From Saccharospirillum sp. MSK14-1 (GTDB lineage Bacteria; Pseudomonadota; Gammaproteobacteria; Pseudomonadales; Natronospirillaceae), in assembly GCF_003054965.1 (NCBI RefSeq), contig NZ_MIES01000026.1:248001-312000 (forward strand): a stretch of 64,000 nt of DNA, given 5' to 3'. This document shows, in pieces, positions 40,301-49,511 of this stretch; position 1 is the stretch's first letter, and each line of letters starts with the position of its first letter. Position numbers and translations under genes: made by a program. The notes below the pieces were generated by a model, which had not been told where the DNA came from, did not search any database, and saw only the letters and a program-made list of their open reading frames with translations.

Positions 40301-42337
40301 TTAGGCCGCAATGCCCGAATGACGCAGCAAGGCATCGACACTCGGTTCGCGGCCACGAAACGCCTTGAACAAATCACCGGCAGGCTGAGTGCCACCGTTG
40401 GCCAGAATGGTGTCGCGGAAGGCGCGGCCGGTGTCGGTGTTGAACACGCCTTCTTCTTCAAAGCGGCTGAACGCATCGGCGCTCAACACTTCGGCCCATT
40501 TGTAGCTGTAGTAACCGGCGGAATAACCGCCTGCGAAAATGTGGCCAAAGCCGTTCTGGAAACGATTTTCGGCAACGACCGGCACCACGCTGACTTCGTT
40601 GCGCACCTGATCAATCACCGACTGAATGTCGGCGGCGCTGAAGCCATTGGTACGGCTGTGCAATTCCATATCGAATAAAGCGAACTCCAACTGACGCACC
40701 GTGCCCATGGCCGAATGGAAATTCTTCGCGGCGAGCATTTTATCGAGCAGCGCTTGTGGCAGCGGTTCACCACTGTCGACGTGGCCGGAAATAAACGCCA
40801 GCGCTTCCGGTTCCCAGCACCAGTTTTCTAAAAACTGGCTGGGCAATTCGACGGCATCCCAGGCGACCCCATTAATGCCGCTGACTTCGGCCACGTCGAT
40901 CTTGGTCAGCATGTGATGGAGGCTGTGGCCGAATTCGTGGAACAGGGTGGTCACTTCATCGTGCGTCAGCAGGCTGGGCTTGTCGCCGACGGGCGGCGTG
41001 AAGTTGCAGGTCAGATAGGCGACCGGTTTTTGCAACAGGCCACCGAGCTCGGCGCGACGACGGCATTCGTCCATCCAGGCGCCACCGCGTTTGCCTTCGC
41101 GGGCGTAGATGTCCATATAAACGCGGGCGATGACGTCGCCGTTTTCCAGGACGTTATAGAGCTGCACATCCGGATGGTAGCTCTCAAACGATTCGACCGG
41201 CTCGAAGCTGACGCCGAACAAACGGTGAGCGGTTTCGAACAAACCGTTGATCACGCGCGGCACCGGGAAATAGGGTTTCAGTTCTTCCTGCGAGACCGAA
41301 TATTGCTGCTCTTTCAGTTTTTCGCTGGCGTAACCGACGTCCCAGGGTTGCAGGTCATCCAGGCCTAACTCGTCGCGTGCGAAGGTTTTTAATGCATCGA
41401 ATTCGCGCTTGGCTTGCGGCACGGCTTTGTCGGCCAGGTCGCGTAAAAAGGCGAGCACACCGTCCGGACTGTCGGCCATCTTGGTCGCCAGTGACACTTC
41501 GGCGTGGTTAGCAAAGCCGAGCAATTTGGCCGCCGCCTGACGTTTTTCCAAAATGGCAGACATCACCGGGCCATTATCGAACTGGCCGCCTTGCGGGCCA
41601 ATCTCTGAGGCTTTGGTGACGTTGGCGAAATAGGTTTCGCGGCGCAGCTCGCGATCATCGGCGTAGGTCATCACCGGAATCACCGCGGGCATTTCCAGCG
41701 TGACCAGCCAGCCGTCTTTGCCTTTTTGCTCGGCGTACTGACGCAAGGTAGCGCGCGCCGATTCCGGCAAACCCGCCAGGCGGTTTTCGTCAGTGATGTG
41801 CAGGCTCCAGGCCTGGGTGGCGTCGAGCAATTGCTCGCTGTATTTCTGACTCAGCTGCGCCAGCTCCGCTTGCAGATCGGCGAAGGCTTTTTTGTCAGCG
41901 TCGTTTAAGTCGACACCGGCCAGACGGAAATCGCGCAGCGATTGTTCAATGGCGGCTTGCTGGGCGCGGCTGAGTTCGGCGAAATCGTCACGCTCGGCAA
42001 TGGCCTGATAGGCCTCGAACAAACCGCGATGCTGGCCCAGCCAGCTTTGGTATTCGGTCAGCAGGTTCAGCGCCTGGCTGTAGGCATCGCGCAATTCCGG
42101 GGAATCTTTCACACCGGTCAGGTGGCCGAACAGCGCCCAGGCCTGATCGAAGTTTTCATGGCTGCGGTTAATCGGCTCAATCAAATTGTCCCAACGCGGT
42201 TCGCCCACCTGGGCGAGCAACATCTCGATGGTGTCGCGGTTGCGCTGGAGCAACGTTTCGACAGCAGGCACCACCTGGTCGGGCTGGAACTGTGCAAAGG
42301 GCGGCAGTTCGTGTTGTTCGAGTAAGGGATTGGCCAT
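40301..42337 (-). CDS. prlC: Oligopeptidase A
   Basis: M3-family zinc metallopeptidase of 678 residues that degrades oligopeptides and cleaved signal peptides in the cytoplasm. The zinc motif is HEFGHSLHH, with a downstream glutamate in the ENWCWEPEAL region. The N-terminal ELPPFAQFQPDQVVPA and C-terminal YSAGYYSYKWAEVLSADAF match PrlC. Length equals E. coli OpdA. It is divergent from the heparanase-like gene. Confidence 0.96.
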   Translation of the reverse strand: MANPLLEQHELPPFAQFQPDQVVPAVETLLQRNRDTIEMLLAQVGEPRWDNLIEPINRSHENFDQAWALFGHLTGVKDSPELRDAYSQALNLLTEYQSWLGQHRGLFEAYQAIAERDDFAELSRAQQAAIEQSLRDFRLAGVDLNDADKKAFADLQAELAQLSQKYSEQLLDATQAWSLHITDENRLAGLPESARATLRQYAEQKGKDGWLVTLEMPAVIPVMTYADDRELRRETYFANVTKASEIGPQGGQFDNGPVMSAILEKRQAAAKLLGFANHAEVSLATKMADSPDGVLAFLRDLADKAVPQAKREFDALKTFARDELGLDDLQPWDVGYASEKLKEQQYSVSQEELKPYFPVPRVINGLFETAHRLFGVSFEPVESFESYHPDVQLYNVLENGDVIARVYMDIYAREGKRGGAWMDECRRRAELGGLLQKPVAYLTCNFTPPVGDKPSLLTHDEVTTLFHEFGHSLHHMLTKIDVAEVSGINGVAWDAVELPSQFLENWCWEPEALAFISGHVDSGEPLPQALLDKMLAAKNFHSAMGTVRQLEFALFDMELHSRTNGFSAADIQSVIDQVRNEVSVVPVVAENRFQNGFGHIFAGGYSAGYYSYKWAEVLSADAFSRFEEEGVFNTDTGRAFRDTILANGGTQPAGDLFKAFRGREPSVDALLRHSGIAA

Positions 42338-42408
42338 TGTGCCCTCCGTTTTCCTATGGCGATGCTAGGGTTCGTTAAAGCGTCATCGAACGGCAGTATA
42401 ACGAGCCC

Positions 42409-43911
42409 ATGCTGAGACCGCTGTACCGTTTTGCTCACCGTCGTCGCCATCCGTTGGCAGCCGCTTTATTGATTTGGCTGCTGTGGTCGGTATTGGCGCG
42501 CGAAGATGCGCCGTCATCCTGGGTGCTGAATTGGGGGCTCGAACAGGGCGAGACAAGTCCGGCGTTCATCGGTGTCGCCATCGATGCCGCCATGCTCACC
42601 GGCGGAGAATGGTGGGCTGGTGAAGGGCCGCCGCGACCGGTCGATCTGGCCGACGAAGAACTGCTGCACTGGGCGCAGCTGTTACAGCCAGCCTGGGTGC
42701 GATTGGGCGGTACCGAGGCCGACCGGTTGTGGTGGCGCCTGGACGATGAAGATGAGATCGACCCTAGCTTAAGCCGCGCCGATATCATCCGGTTTCTTGC
42801 CTTCGTGGAAGCCTTACAAGCCAAGCCGATGCTGACCGTCAGCACCGGGCCGCGGGTGCGCGACGACAACGACGACTGGCAGCCCGACCAACTGCAACGC
42901 CTGCTCGACTGGCTGCCGATGGACTACAACGGCATCCTCGAATTCGGCAACGAACCGGGCGCGCACTGGCTGATGTTTGGCCCCAGCCATCAAATTGGCT
43001 TCGAACAATACAGCCGTGAATTCGATCGGGCGCGGCGCTACACCGGCGACATTCCCCTGGCCGGCCCGGCGAACGCCTTCTGGCCGGAAGTGGGCGAACC
43101 TTTGAGCACACTGGTTGGCTCGTCGCGCGAATTTCTCGAAAGCGGTGTCGAACCGGCCATCTTCACCTGGCACTACTACCCGACTCAGTCGCGTCGCTGC
43201 ACGGTGCGCACCGAAGGCGCCGAGTGGGAATCGCTGCTCGATGTCGAAGCGGTGACCGAATTTGCCCAGCAATCGCGCACAGTGAAAAGCTGGATCGAGC
43301 GCTATTCACCCGACACCCGATTGTGGCTGGGCGAAACCGGCCCGGCGCAATGCGGCGGTGTCGACCAACTGACCAACCGCTTCGGCGCCAGTCTGTGGTG
43401 GTTAACGCAGCTGGGGTTGGCCGCCAAAACCGGTCAGGAAACGGTGATTCGGCAAAGCCTGATGGGTGGCGACTACGCCTTGCTTGCCTACCGCAACCAC
43501 TACAGCCCCAACCCGGATTACTGGGCGCAGCTGTTGTGGCAACGCTTGATGGGCCCGCGCTGGCTGTCAGTCACCGGCGCCGATGGCGTAGTGCAAGCCT
43601 TTGCGCATTGCGCGCCGGGTCACCGTGGCGGCATGACGTTATTAACGGTGAACCTCACAGACCAACCGATGAACATTCGCCTGCCCTTCGACTCAGAACC
43701 GGCGCAGGCATTAACGGTGACCAGCACCGCGCTCGACAGTCGCTTGGTGCAAATCAACGGCCACCTGCCGGAAACGCTCGACTGGCAAACCGACGCGCCG
43801 TTGCCCTGGCAGCCGCTTGAGGTGCAAAGCGTGCAACCCGGGCACAGTTATCGCTTCAGCCGCATTGCCGACCACCCCTATTGTTCCGGCGCGCCGACCG
43901 GGCTGCGGTAG
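42409..43911 (+). CDS. Heparanase-like glycoside hydrolase (GH79-like)
   Basis: A 500-residue protein with an N-terminal signal anchor (about 14-29) after a basic stretch, so the enzyme domain is probably periplasmic. WVRLGGTEADRLWW, LEFGNEPGAH and LGETGPAQCGG, then ASLWWLTQLGLAAKTGQETVIRQ and PDYWAQLLWQRLMG, follow the order and wording of heparanase (GH79). Predicted proton donor is Glu182 in NEP and nucleophile Glu309 in GET. The C-terminal ~120 residues form the beta-rich domain. GH79 enzymes cleave beta-glucuronic acid linkages in glycosaminoglycans or arabinogalactans. The substrate is not evident, and there is no polysaccharide locus around it. It sits between prlC and rph. Confidence 0.78.
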   Translation: MLRPLYRFAHRRRHPLAAALLIWLLWSVLAREDAPSSWVLNWGLEQGETSPAFIGVAIDAAMLTGGEWWAGEGPPRPVDLADEELLHWAQLLQPAWVRLGGTEADRLWWRLDDEDEIDPSLSRADIIRFLAFVEALQAKPMLTVSTGPRVRDDNDDWQPDQLQRLLDWLPMDYNGILEFGNEPGAHWLMFGPSHQIGFEQYSREFDRARRYTGDIPLAGPANAFWPEVGEPLSTLVGSSREFLESGVEPAIFTWHYYPTQSRRCTVRTEGAEWESLLDVEAVTEFAQQSRTVKSWIERYSPDTRLWLGETGPAQCGGVDQLTNRFGASLWWLTQLGLAAKTGQETVIRQSLMGGDYALLAYRNHYSPNPDYWAQLLWQRLMGPRWLSVTGADGVVQAFAHCAPGHRGGMTLLTVNLTDQPMNIRLPFDSEPAQALTVTSTALDSRLVQINGHLPETLDWQTDAPLPWQPLEVQSVQPGHSYRFSRIADHPYCSGAPTGLR

Positions 43912-43972
43912 GCATCGTCAGACGCAATCCCTATACTGAGCGCCTTCATTCTCTGCCAGAAGGCACTGCCGT

Positions 43973-44692
43973 ATGCGTCCCAGTGGCCGCCAGCCCGACC
44001 AATTGCGCCCCGTCTCCATTCAACGCCGTTTCACCAAGCACGCCGAAGGCAGTGTGCTGGTCAGTTTCGGTGACACCCAGGTGATTGTGACCGCCAGCGT
44101 TGAAACCGGCGTACCGCGCTTCCTGAAAGGCCAGGGTCAGGGTTGGGTGACTGCCGAATACGGCATGTTGCCGCGTGCCACCGGATCGCGGAACCAGCGC
44201 GAAGCGGCCCGTGGTAAACAGGGCGGTCGCACCGTTGAAATCGGTCGACTGATCGGCCGCTCGCTGCGCGCCGCCATCGACTTAAAAGCCCTGGGCGAAC
44301 ATTCCATCACCATCGATTGCGATGTCATTCAGGCCGACGGTGGCACTCGCACCGCCTCCATCACCGGCGCCTATGTGGCGCTGTGCGATGCCATCAACGG
44401 CATGCTGGAAAAAGGTCAGATCAAGAAAAACCCGATCAAACATCCCATCGCCGCTGTCTCGGTTGGCGTCTGGAATGGCGAGGCCGTGCTCGATCTGGAT
44501 TACGCCGAAGACAGCACCGCCGAAACCGACCTCAACGTTATCATGACCGCCAGCGGTGGCTTCGTGGAAATTCAGGGCACCGCCGAAGGCGAACCCTTTG
44601 CGCCCGACGAACTGACCGCCATGCTCGCCCTGGCGCAAAAAGGCGTCGCGGAACTGTGCGACATCCAAAACGCTGCACTGAACGAGGCCTGA
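43973..44692 (+). CDS. rph: Ribonuclease PH
   Basis: Phosphorolytic 3'-5' exoribonuclease trimming tRNA 3' ends and structured RNAs. 239 residues, normal length. Signatures [30 protein letters not shown] and [19 protein letters not shown] are intact. A TATACT -10-like element lies about 40 bp upstream. yicC follows four bases after the stop, presumably co-transcribed. Confidence 0.97.
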   Translation: MRPSGRQPDQLRPVSIQRRFTKHAEGSVLVSFGDTQVIVTASVETGVPRFLKGQGQGWVTAEYGMLPRATGSRNQREAARGKQGGRTVEIGRLIGRSLRAAIDLKALGEHSITIDCDVIQADGGTRTASITGAYVALCDAINGMLEKGQIKKNPIKHPIAAVSVGVWNGEAVLDLDYAEDSTAETDLNVIMTASGGFVEIQGTAEGEPFAPDELTAMLALAQKGVAELCDIQNAALNEA

Positions 44693-44696
44693 TGCC

Positions 44697-45560
44697 ATGC
44701 CGCTGTCGATGACCGCCTTCGCCCGTCGCGAACACAGCCTCGCCAGCGGCCAGCTTTCGGTTGAGCTGCGCTCGGTGAATCACCGCTATCTGGAAGCCAG
44801 TTTCAAACTGCCCGACAGTTTAAAACCGGTGGAAATGCCGCTGCGCGAGCAACTGAAAAAACGCGTCGCGCGCGGCAAGGTGGAAGTGAACCTGCGCTTC
44901 TACCCAGCCCAGGGCGGCGATAGCCTGGCAGTAAACACCGAACGCCTCGAAGCGTTGGGCCAGGCACTCGATCAGGTGCGCGCCACTCTCCTCGACAGCG
45001 CCGCGCCCAACGCTATGGACCTGCTGCAATGGCCCGGCGTATTGGCCGAAGCCGACACCGATATGGACGCCGTTTTCGAGTCGATGAAAGCGCTGTTCGC
45101 GGATGCCCTGGATGACCTCATCGCCCACCGCGAACGCGAAGGCAAGGAACTGGCCGGCTTGCTGCGCCAGCGCCTGGATGCCATTGAAGTCATCGTCACC
45201 GACGTGCGTAAAAACGCCCCAGCCTTAGTCGAAGCCTTCCGCGACAATTTAAAAGCCAAAGCCGCCCAACTCTCAGTCGACCTAGACCCGGAACGTCTGG
45301 AACAGGAAGTGGTATTACTGGCCCAAAAAGCCGACGTCGCCGAAGAACTCGACCGCCTCGACACCCACTGCCAGGAAGCCCGCCACGTGCTGACGCAAAA
45401 AGGCGCCATCGGCCGCCGGCTGGATTTTCTGATGCAGGAATTCAATCGCGAAGCCAATACGCTGGGTTCAAAAGCGACCAACACCGATACCACCCAGGCC
45501 GCGGTGGATCTGAAAGTGTTGATCGAGCAGATGCGCGAGCAGGTGCAGAATTTGGAGTGA
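44697..45560 (+). CDS. yicC: YicC family endoribonuclease
   Basis: 287 residues, matching the YicC/YloC family. N-terminal SMTAFARRE and SVNHRYLE, C-terminal DUF1732 segment with RLDFLMQEFNREANTLGSK. YicC has been described as an endoribonuclease affecting small-RNA turnover. Placement after rph forms an RNA-metabolism pair. Its end is close to the 3' end of the converging membrane nuclease gene. Confidence 0.93.
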   Translation: MPLSMTAFARREHSLASGQLSVELRSVNHRYLEASFKLPDSLKPVEMPLREQLKKRVARGKVEVNLRFYPAQGGDSLAVNTERLEALGQALDQVRATLLDSAAPNAMDLLQWPGVLAEADTDMDAVFESMKALFADALDDLIAHREREGKELAGLLRQRLDAIEVIVTDVRKNAPALVEAFRDNLKAKAAQLSVDLDPERLEQEVVLLAQKADVAEELDRLDTHCQEARHVLTQKGAIGRRLDFLMQEFNREANTLGSKATNTDTTQAAVDLKVLIEQMREQVQNLE

Positions 45561-45563
45561 GGG

Positions 45564-45733
45564 TCACTCAAGAATTGATTGATCAGGCGATGCATTCATC
45601 AATGCATCGATTGCCGCCAGAAGAGACTCTGATGCATCAAACAGCCGAAGTTTGGAAAATTCTATAAGATATTGTGCTTTGTATGGATTCGCCGTGTCTT
45701 TCGGGTCGTACCAGCTTTGATGGGAAATCTGGA
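45564..45733 (-). pseudogene. Out-of-frame C-terminal continuation of the membrane nuclease
   Basis: Directly after the nuclease stop, the next frame encodes about 55 residues (from WLIQISHQSWYDP to LMNASPDQSILE) with no methionine of its own nearby and ordinary coding character. One extra base near 45735 would join the two. The site follows a T5 run on the coding strand, so sequencing error, a true mutation or slippage are all open. Confidence 0.5.
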
Positions 45734-46873
45734 TCAACCATCCAATGGTGCCAAAAATAACCGCTTGGGTGATTCGGGTAAGCCTTTCCAGCCTAAGGCA
45801 ATAAAAACAGGCATCCCTCGCTCGGCCGAAAATGCCTGATAACGCTCGGCCGCATAGGCACTGGACCAGGAAACCTGATCGGTTTGCTGACCTTCGATAG
45901 TTCGAAAATGAGTGCCTCTGAATTTGCATTCAATGGCAAATTGCTGACCGTTCTTGTTTTGTACAACCAAGTCGGGATTGCCGTTTGATTTAACTCGTAT
46001 CGAAGAATCAAAGCCTTTGTCTGGTGTCCATTCAAGAATTTCATGCGTTCGGTTTTCCACCAAATTTCTAGCCAGATATATCTCGAATTTTCGACCCTTG
46101 ATGATGGACTCGTAGCTGCTTGAATCGAAATTAATGTCGAAGATTTTGCTGTCGTTTTTTAGCTTTTTATAACGCTCTGACACCTCAGCGTATTCTTTTT
46201 CCAAGGCGTCGTATTCATACTGCATGTCTGGAACAGTAACGCCAGCTCTGCTGTGAGTTTGATGGATAACGTCAAAGAGTCGTTGTTCTCGGCGAATAAA
46301 GTCTTCTTTTTCTTGATTGATTCGGGAGATTTTCTGTGTGAGCCGGTAGTTTTCCTGTCTCAACCAGCGGTTTTCATGATTGGGAGTGGGGCTGGGTTTT
46401 TGTTCCGAGACAGTTGGATAAATCCGTTTATTTCGTGAGTATCGACTTGGGTATTGTGTGTTGGATGATTTGGAATAGCACCTGTAGCTGAATATTAACA
46501 ACAATAAGAACAGGGTTAAGGCGCTGAAGAATTTCCAGGTTTCAGAGATGGGGAAACGCCGCCCATAGAGTACAAAGGCGACGAGCCGATCCTGATTTTT
46601 CAGGAAAACTGAGCGGTTGTTTTTCAGGCCGTACAGCCATTGCCCGGTATCGCCAGCATAAAACAGACGAAAGCCATCGTTGGGTTGCAGCAACGATATT
46701 GCCGGGGCGCGGATATTATTGGCATCGTAAAGCAGTAATGGTTTTTTCTGAGTATTGATGACGTACACCGGTAATCGCTGCAGTAAAAAAGGCGAGTAAT
46801 GAGCGTCAATGATCCAGGCAGTTAAGGCAGATGATAACGAAGCAGTGACGAGCGCCAACAGAAATTTTCTCAT
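45734..46873 (-). CDS. Membrane-anchored PD-(D/E)XK nuclease-like protein, probable frameshift
   Basis: A 379-residue protein with two membrane segments (about 1-24 and 112-133) enclosing a ~85-residue periplasmic part. A charged coiled coil (about 165-250) follows, then a C-terminal nuclease-like domain with NPDLVV (Asp301) and AIECKFR (Glu315, Lys317), as in restriction-type and Mrr-like folds. The nuclease would face the cytoplasm. The frame stops early at PKRLFLAPLDG. The sequence beyond it continues in another frame as plausible protein, suggesting a one-base loss. Base composition is more AT-rich than neighbours, consistent with transfer. A tethered defence nuclease is possible but unproven. 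Confidence 0.7.
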   Translation of the reverse strand: MRKFLLALVTASLSSALTAWIIDAHYSPFLLQRLPVYVINTQKKPLLLYDANNIRAPAISLLQPNDGFRLFYAGDTGQWLYGLKNNRSVFLKNQDRLVAFVLYGRRFPISETWKFFSALTLFLLLLIFSYRCYSKSSNTQYPSRYSRNKRIYPTVSEQKPSPTPNHENRWLRQENYRLTQKISRINQEKEDFIRREQRLFDVIHQTHSRAGVTVPDMQYEYDALEKEYAEVSERYKKLKNDSKIFDINFDSSSYESIIKGRKFEIYLARNLVENRTHEILEWTPDKGFDSSIRVKSNGNPDLVVQNKNGQQFAIECKFRGTHFRTIEGQQTDQVSWSSAYAAERYQAFSAERGMPVFIALGWKGLPESPKRLFLAPLDG

Positions 46874-47003
46874 GATGTATGCGCCATCAATCGCTGGTTT
46901 GGTTCAACATGCCTTACTCCCTCAGGCGGGCGATTCAAATTTTGACAGACGGTTAAGTTATCGACTTTAGCGTCATGCTGAAAGGCTTATGTCCTTGCTC
47001 CGC

Positions 47004-48062
47004 CTAGGCATCTCTAACAGATCCCCGCACCACCGCCTCCATCTCCACCAACTGAGCCCCCGCATCGGCTTTGGCATCCAACAACATCCGCACCGCCTCG
47101 CGTCCCATGGTTTCGTGGGGCAACGCTATGGTGGTGAGGCCGGGACGTAAGTAGGAGGCGAGTTCGTCGTTGTCGAAGGAGACGATGGAGGTGTCGTCGG
47201 GGATGCTCAGGCCCGCTTCGGCCAATGCCTGATAAGCGCCGAAGGCGAGGCGGTCGTTTAAACACAACAATGCCTTGGGCCGCTCGTGTTTGAGGTATTT
47301 CTTCACCAGTTTGTAGCCGTTTTCTGGCTCCCAGTTCCAGCTACTTAACTCATCGTCAAAGCTCAGGCTGCGTTCGGCCATTTCGGTGCGAATGCCATCG
47401 AGTCGGCGGATCACCGTTTCGGAGCGGAATAAGCCTTCTTCCACATCGGCGTTGTGGCCGACCAGTACCAAGCCTTCGCTGAATCCTGCCTCGGCCAGCA
47501 GTCGTACCGCTGCGCGCCCGCCGTTGAATTCGTCTGGCAGGATGGCCGTCGGGCACTGCTTGCTGGTGCCGTTGAGCATCACCATCGGCATGTTGGCGGA
47601 GATTTCCGGCAAGAACACTTCGCGTGAGCGCATGGCGGCGAAGATGATGCCGTCCACCTGGCGGTCGATGGCTTCGTCGATCGCCCGGGTTTCCAGCGCC
47701 GGGTCGCCGTGCGTTTCCAGCACCAGCATCACCTGTTTAGCGGCTTCGGATTCGGCCAGAGCGCCGCGAATCAAACCGCTGGCGAAACGCGTCGTGGCGA
47801 TGTGGTCGGAAATAAACGCCAGGGTTTGGGTTTTATCGGTACGCAGGGCGCGGGCGGCGGCGTTGGGTCGGTAGCCCAATGTGGCGGCTGCTTCGTGCAC
47901 CCGGGCATGGGCTTCGGGCGACAGCCGGGTGTCCGGGCGGCCGGTCAGAATCATCGAGGCGGCCGAGGTCGAAAGGCCCGCCAGTCGGGCCACATCGGCG
48001 AGCGTTACGCGCTTTTTCTTGCTCAAAATACAATCCGTGCTGGGTGTCTGGTCGCAGAGCAT
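47004..48062 (-). CDS. LacI family transcriptional regulator
   Basis: A 352-residue repressor. The N-terminal LacI helix-turn-helix is TLADVARLAGLSTSAASMILTGR with hinge PEAHARVHEAAATLGYRPN, followed by a periplasmic-binding-protein-like sugar domain. The ATG at 48062 is used; a TTG at 48026 would give a more typical N-terminus (LSKKKRVTLADV). It is divergent from a serine hydrolase gene and near a sugar ABC importer. Similar 18-bp dyads before its own promoter region and before the importer suggest autoregulation and control of both. Confidence 0.92.
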   Translation of the reverse strand: MLCDQTPSTDCILSKKKRVTLADVARLAGLSTSAASMILTGRPDTRLSPEAHARVHEAAATLGYRPNAAARALRTDKTQTLAFISDHIATTRFASGLIRGALAESEAAKQVMLVLETHGDPALETRAIDEAIDRQVDGIIFAAMRSREVFLPEISANMPMVMLNGTSKQCPTAILPDEFNGGRAAVRLLAEAGFSEGLVLVGHNADVEEGLFRSETVIRRLDGIRTEMAERSLSFDDELSSWNWEPENGYKLVKKYLKHERPKALLCLNDRLAFGAYQALAEAGLSIPDDTSIVSFDNDELASYLRPGLTTIALPHETMGREAVRMLLDAKADAGAQLVEMEAVVRGSVRDA

Positions 48063-48089
48063 ACCCTGAAAGCTGAAAATCGCGCAGCC

Positions 48090-48117
48090 TTGACAATGTG
48101 CTAAATCGTTTTATCTT
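48090..48117. promoter_or_regulatory. Divergent promoter with LacI-type operator
   Basis: TTGACA (48090-48095) and TATCTT (48112-48117) are spaced 16 bp and point to the serine hydrolase gene. The dyad TGCTAAATCGTTTTATCT (48099-48116) fills the spacer between them. It resembles the perfect operator before the importer at most positions, so repressor binding would block polymerase directly. Confidence 0.55.
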
Positions 48118-48192
48118 TGTGCCATCCGGTTCGGCGAGCCCTACAAAAACCAACGCTCGCCAACCCTTCAGCATCATCATTGAGGACACAGC

Positions 48193-49359
48193 ATGGGCAC
48201 AGAGGTAGTGGGCCACATTCAGCCGGGCTTTGAGGCCGTACGCGACGCCTTTCGCGCTGGTTTCGAGGAAACCGATGGCTGGGGCGCGGCGCTCAGTATT
48301 TGGCAGGACGGCGAGGAAGTGGTGCATCTGCACGGTGGTTCGGCCGACCCGCGTCAACACAAGCCCTGGACTGATGAAACCGCCGCCGTGGTGTTTAGCT
48401 GCACCAAAGGTTTGATGGCTATTATCGCCGCTCAACTGGTGCAGGAAGGCAAGCTCGACTATCAGCAAAAAGTCGCCCACTACTGGCCCGAATTTGACGC
48501 TCATGGCAAAGCCAACATTACCGTTGCCGAAGCGCTGTCACACCGCGCCGGCCTTAGCGCGCCGCGCCAGCCATGGTCATTTGAAGACCTGCTCGACTGG
48601 TCCAAACCGGTCAATGCCCTGGCTGAGCAAGAGCCGCTGTGGCCGCCGGGCAGTGGTCATGCCTACCACGCCATTACCCATGGCTGGCTGGTCGGTGAAA
48701 TTCTGCACCGTGCCAGCGGCACCCGGGTGCGTGACCTGGTGCAGCAGCGGCTGGCGCAGCCGTTGAATGCCGATCTCTGGGTGGGTTTGCCGGAAGACAA
48801 ACAAGACCGCGTTGCCCACATCGGCTGCAGCCAGGCGCTCTACGATCTGTGGGATGCCGAGGCCGCCAAAGACAGCCCGGAACAACCCTATTGGCCTTAC
48901 CGTGCCATGACCTTAGGCAATGCCTTGCCCGCTGCCTTGGTTACCGATACCGAAGGTTTTAACGACCCGCGTTTGCAGGCCGTCGAAGCGCCGGGCGCCG
49001 GTGGCATCGCTACCGCCCAGGCATTGGCATCGATCTGGTCGGCTGTGGTGACGCCTACTCAGGGCGTGCGTTTACTGCAAGACGATACGTTGAGCGTTGC
49101 TACCGAGGTGATGAGCCAGGGACCGCAGATTTATCCAGCACCAGGTCCGTATCCGGCTTGGGGCAGGGGGTTTCAACTGGATTCAGAAGTACGTCGTTAT
49201 CTGAGTTCAGACAGTTTTGGTCACGACGGTGCCGGCGGTCAGGTGACCTTTGCCGACCCCGAGCGTCGTCTCGGCTTTGCCTTCGTGACCAACTGGATGT
49301 ATGGCGAGGGCGACCCGCGTGCCACCCGTATCATCCAGGCGCTCAAGGAGATGTTCTGA
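48193..49359 (+). CDS. Beta-lactamase-fold serine hydrolase (EstB-like)
   Basis: 388-residue serine hydrolase of the class C beta-lactamase/EstB esterase group. The nucleophile motif is SCTK (Ser69, Lys72) and the second motif is the Tyr in GHAYHAITHGWL. There is no signal peptide, so it is cytoplasmic and more likely an esterase or amidase than an antibiotic resistance enzyme. A GAGGACAC ribosome region precedes the ATG. It lies between the LacI regulator and the sugar importer, suggesting it hydrolyses an imported acylated compound. Confidence 0.85.
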   Translation: MGTEVVGHIQPGFEAVRDAFRAGFEETDGWGAALSIWQDGEEVVHLHGGSADPRQHKPWTDETAAVVFSCTKGLMAIIAAQLVQEGKLDYQQKVAHYWPEFDAHGKANITVAEALSHRAGLSAPRQPWSFEDLLDWSKPVNALAEQEPLWPPGSGHAYHAITHGWLVGEILHRASGTRVRDLVQQRLAQPLNADLWVGLPEDKQDRVAHIGCSQALYDLWDAEAAKDSPEQPYWPYRAMTLGNALPAALVTDTEGFNDPRLQAVEAPGAGGIATAQALASIWSAVVTPTQGVRLLQDDTLSVATEVMSQGPQIYPAPGPYPAWGRGFQLDSEVRRYLSSDSFGHDGAGGQVTFADPERRLGFAFVTNWMYGEGDPRATRIIQALKEMF

Positions 49360-49445
49360 GCGCACCAAAGAGGGCGGTGTGATGCCGCTTACAGTGTAAG
49401 AAGTGCCGGGTTTGCTTTACAGAGTGTGCCCGGTCACCGATGATA

Positions 49446-49463
49446 TGCTAAAACCTTTTAGCA
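49446..49463. promoter_or_regulatory. LacI-family operator before the ABC importer
   Basis: TGCTAAAACCTTTTAGCA, two perfect eight-base arms around CC, about 50 bp before the substrate-binding protein start. It is the stronger version of the site at 48099-48116. Confidence 0.65.
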
Positions 49464-49511
49464 AGATCCGTTCAGCAATACCGCTGAATGGACGCCCTTG
49501 AGGAGGTCGTC

